From: Planctomycetaceae bacterium
Lineage (GTDB): Bacteria; Planctomycetota; Planctomycetia; Pirellulales; Thermoguttaceae
DNA length: 7,456 nt
Direction: 5' to 3'
Assembly (NCBI GenBank): GCA_031274385.1
Contig: JAISQH010000558.1
Coordinates: forward strand, 1 to 7,456
The translations under genes and the position numbers were made by a program. The notes under the pieces are model-generated. The model ran no database searches and had not been told where the DNA came from. It was given only the letters and a program-made list of their open reading frames with translations. The stretch's first letter is position 1. Each line of letters opens with the position of its first letter. This document shows positions 6,401 through 7,456 of the stretch, piece after piece.

Positions 6401-6488
6401 GGCAATGGCACAAATGTCTTCGGATATGAATACCGTCTCCTCTATTGCCTCCTCATGGTCGTCTAATTACAGCAGCACAAGCAGCTAA
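3447..6488 (+). CDS. fliD: Flagellar hook-associated protein 2, filament cap FliD (long form)
   Basis: At 1013 residues this is about twice the common FliD length of 450-700. Residues 1-110 are the FliD N-terminal domain (GLISGIDYVSLVDQLIALDS, then GSYTFTPLQLATTQQ). The middle has four recurring segments that each open with an L-N-G-G-x-G-like motif (near residues 143, 253, 399, 559) and continue with an ITD-x-x-G strand and D-V-I-x-T-I-N-like helix, the flagellin IN motif pattern, giving an enlarged surface-exposed region. A threonine-rich stretch lies near 510-530. Residues about 760-1010 are the FliD C-terminal domain, ending in coiled-coil sequence (KRQMMLNKFYAMEQAMAQM) and a serine-rich tail. 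FliD is exported through the flagellar type III apparatus, sits as an oligomer on the filament tip and promotes flagellin polymerisation. TGAGGT (3435-3440) is a good ribosome site 6 bases before the ATG. fliS follows after 106 bases. Confidence 0.95.
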   Translation: MSGIQSSVGLISGIDYVSLVDQLIALDSVSKDNLQARTDLLTQERQAIEDLMALFLKSSYMIGTLNKADAFNRCDLTSSNSAALTATKNGTPTVGSYTFTPLQLATTQQTVANGVVSDTEALGKTGTITIGKSWSLENNVELQNINGGDGFTKGYIRITDGSGTRATIDLRNAVTMKDVIETINNTNEIDVSAELVDDRIVLTDLSGGDSSKFLVQDVSNGSTAASLGLSGLTANENGMIVGNSIYRLGENMGLNQLNDGNGLVFDSVLSEMTVYCKDGSMVTIDFNRRSTTAEIEAGAPEVRRELTIGDLLETINNSTDANGVAGKVQASISDDGRRIVFRDTTEGNNTTTFTQPSENLNPVFRTLGLIDVDYESSITSEDGTLTTRQLIGGLNSPLMSTLNGGYGLSKATAGEIEVQDRAGNKAVLSFTEEELDLMQTFDDAVYVLNYKLQTAEIEVAEGEDPRYGIGITVRMNDAKTGIQLVDTTGKTNANLIFRDKTVTTTTETPSEEENGEPVTVTTTTSPNIASSFGLNVNSAQSKVDGGNMNRQVVSYSTKLSELNGGRGVTLAGGKMTITDTAGRTAVLSFDAKTHSTLGDVIDTINRSNISVNARINDAGDGILLEEFAGGSGSFSCLDDSVSKFAADLGINKSANQSQKAENGHLYIDGSSTYKIEVVETDTLDDIRKKINDAGGNFSASIIADGSNTPYRLAISGKTTGAAAGMNIDLSCLGLATENMTEAQDAVLVYGDAKSSSGVVLHSGSNTFKNVVSGVDITVTGTSDTPVTITSEKSSIDIKAALTQFVESYNAFRENLNTNTAYDTAQNKGAILYNNHVAREFDRTITDALLKRVYGIPGINSLQSIGISLRSSIDDESVNLETGKLTFDEAVFDALYASNPDGVQEFFFKEQEILGDDGKATKITSGWAQTFMDAANSLVDYDGMAYHERDTLDLKITKNEERIAFMEERLLVKRQMMLNKFYAMEQAMAQMSSDMNTVSSIASSWSSNYSSTSS

Positions 6489-6594
6489 TTAAGAATTGAC
6501 AATTGAAAATTGAAAAATTTTTTGACCGTCAACTTTCCACTTCCTATTTCATACTTCCCACTCTCCATTATCAACTCTCCACTCTCAACTCAAT
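6487..6594. repeat. Heptamer repeat array filling the fliD-fliS gap
   Basis: The array starts inside the fliD stop codon with AATTAAG, AATTGAC, AATTGAA, AATTGAA, AAATTTT (6487-6521). It passes a small dyad TTGAC-C-GTCAA (6522-6532), then runs eight in-register units (6533-6588): CTTTCCA, CTTCCTA, TTTCATA, CTTCCCA, CTCTCCA, TTATCAA, CTCTCCA, CTCTCAA. It ends 6 bases before the fliS ATG. The second block is the same family as at 1214-1318. TTGACA (6496-6501) and TTGACC (6522-6527) occur inside, but no good -10 box follows either. No hairpin terminator separates the two genes. Confidence 0.85.
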
Positions 6595-7266
6595 ATGCAG
6601 CCCAAACAGTCGATCCGTCAAAACTATCTTCAAGCGGAAGTTCACACGGCGACACCGCAAAAACTTCAACTTTTGCTGGTGGAAGCGGCGATCAAGAATA
6701 TCCATCGGACAAAACAGTTTTGGAAAGATCAACGTTACGACGACGGAATTGAAACTCTTGCCCGTGCACAGGATATTGTTGCGGAAATTCTTTGTTCTCT
6801 TGATCGGGAAGGCAGCCCGGATATTGCTAAAAAGTTAGCCTCGATTTATCTTTTCATTTTCCGCCGTCTTGCCGAAGGCGGCATGTCGCATGATGAACAA
6901 AAACTAGATGATGCGTTGCGAGTTCTCAATTCGGAACGGGAAACCTGGCGGCTTGTTTGCGAAAAGTTCGGTGCAACAGCCGGCGTGCCTCAATCGCCGA
7001 ATGGAGGAACAAAACTTGATCTTTCAACTCTTGTTCCGCCGCGCCAGACAACAGCAGGAACCACAACCTTTTCCCGTCCTTCTTTTACTCAAGGCGTTCG
7101 TCCGATTGGAACATCCGGCGGAATCCAGACTGACAGTTCACTTGCCGGAGCCAAAGGAACAACTCCCGATCCGTTACCCGGACAAACTACCGCATTATCT
7201 CAGGGTTCCGGTGTTGCAAATCACGGCTCCGGGAATTCCGGTACAGGAAAGAGCTGGGATGCGTAG
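6595..7266 (+). CDS. fliS: Flagellar export chaperone FliS with long C-terminal extension
   Basis: Residues about 8-120 are a FliS helical bundle: YLQAEVHTATPQKLQLLLVE near the N-terminus (conserved Y, T-P-x-x-L pattern), a middle helix with ARAQDIVAEILCSLD, then KKLASIYLFIFRRLAEG and LRVLNSERETWRLVCEK. FliS binds the flagellin C-terminus in the cytoplasm, preventing early polymerisation and guiding it to the FlhA export gate. The family usually measures 120-150 residues; here about 95 extra residues form a Gly/Ser/Thr/Pro-rich, probably disordered tail without a recognisable domain. The ATG at 6595 is the only possible start: the frame upstream is closed by TGA at 6523-6525 with no ATG, GTG or TTG between. 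No Shine-Dalgarno sequence precedes it, since the heptamer array occupies that space. It probably shares the fliD transcript. Confidence 0.9.
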   Translation: MQPKQSIRQNYLQAEVHTATPQKLQLLLVEAAIKNIHRTKQFWKDQRYDDGIETLARAQDIVAEILCSLDREGSPDIAKKLASIYLFIFRRLAEGGMSHDEQKLDDALRVLNSERETWRLVCEKFGATAGVPQSPNGGTKLDLSTLVPPRQTTAGTTTFSRPSFTQGVRPIGTSGGIQTDSSLAGAKGTTPDPLPGQTTALSQGSGVANHGSGNSGTGKSWDA

Positions 7267-7288
7267 AACAACAATTGAAAACGTTCCT

Positions 7289-7336
7289 ATTGTCTGAACT
7301 TTAATTCAACTGATTAACCTGATTGTTCTGATTTTT
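7289..7336 (+). repeat. ATTGTCTGAAC dispersed repeat with 9-bp tandem units
   Basis: ATTGTCTGAAC (7289-7299) also occurs at 3010-3020 and, inverted, in the arm ending at 3136. Here it is followed by nine-base units CTGATTAAC, CTGATTGTT, CTGATTTTT (7310-7336). This is the pattern of a dispersed element of the GTCTGAA plus repeated GATT type that I recall from many bacterial genomes. It lies 22 bases after the fliS stop. Confidence 0.75.
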
Positions 7337-7363
7337 TAGTAATTGTCTATTTTGTTTTTCATG

Positions 7364-7386
7364 TTTGCGCGCAAAGACGCAAAGAA
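7364..7386 (+). repeat. Dispersed repeat module, copy 2
   Basis: Exact 23-base copy of 2946-2968, again preceded by GTCTATTT (7345-7352). Here it comes after the ATTGTCTGAAC module, whereas after the permease gene it comes before it, so the modules are combined in different order. Confidence 0.9.
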
Positions 7387-7445
7387 TCAAACGAGCATCT
7401 TTATCATATTCGGTTATCAATTTCATTGTGGCGTTTTTTCATTTT

Positions 7446-7451
7446 AGAGGA
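7446..7451 (+). promoter_or_regulatory. Possible ribosome-binding site of a gene starting beyond the window
   Basis: AGAGGA lies 6-11 bases from the right edge and would suit a start codon at or just past the end. No coding sequence is visible to confirm it, and the rest of 7387-7456 is AT-rich DNA without other features. Confidence 0.25.
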
Positions 7452-7456
7452 TTTTT

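Noticed and set aside
6503..6838. Alternative frames beginning in the fliD-fliS gap
   Set aside because: They start within the heptamer repeats and run out of frame through the conserved FliS domain, whose reading frame is unambiguous.
6908..7297. 129-codon frame overlapping fliS
   Set aside because: It lies in another frame of fliS, and its composition looks like an out-of-frame reading of the FliS tail.

Overview
The window reads as chromosomal DNA of a flagellated Gram-negative bacterium, most likely a planctomycete. That placement is an inference from remembered family resemblance: the N-terminal half of the FtsX/MacB-type permease (an opening like MPLWKIAWRSIQHR, then GTPNDQAIFVN) and the very long FliD resemble planctomycete proteins. 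No rRNA or other phylogenetic marker is present. Five protein genes are visible, one cut by the left edge. I see no tRNA, rRNA, CRISPR array, transposase or integrase.

Layout. (1) Bases 1-900, minus strand: an RmlC-type dTDP-sugar 3,5-epimerase followed by the N-terminal part of a zinc-binding sugar C-methyltransferase. Their stop and start overlap as ATGA, so they form one operon for a deoxysugar, probably a C-methyl-branched one, of a surface glycan. (2) Bases 901-1427: a divergent intergenic region with a 28-bp perfect palindrome, a two-part stem-loop, a head-to-head array of degenerate 7-bp repeats, and a good promoter for the next gene. (3) Bases 1428-2918, plus strand: an FtsX/MacB-family ABC permease whose extracytoplasmic domain carries two adjacent short tandem-repeat expansions. 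No ATPase partner is visible. (4) Bases 2919-3446: a long noncoding stretch with dispersed-repeat modules, nested inverted repeats, and a near-consensus sigma-70 promoter whose -35 box overlaps an 11-bp-arm inverted repeat. (5) Bases 3447-7266: fliD (flagellar cap) and fliS (flagellin export chaperone), separated only by another heptamer array that runs to 6 bp from the fliS start and leaves no Shine-Dalgarno site. (6) Bases 7267-7456: a second composite of the same dispersed-repeat modules seen after the permease.

The genes fall into three independent units: sugar nucleotide/glycan synthesis, a solitary membrane permease, and late flagellar assembly. FliS delivers flagellin to the export gate and FliD caps the growing filament, so fliD-fliS is a conventional pair. 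I found no convincing new multi-gene system. What is unusual is the noncoding DNA: nearly every gap is built from short-period repeats (7-bp and 9-bp periodicity) or palindromes, several placed where they could affect transcription or translation.
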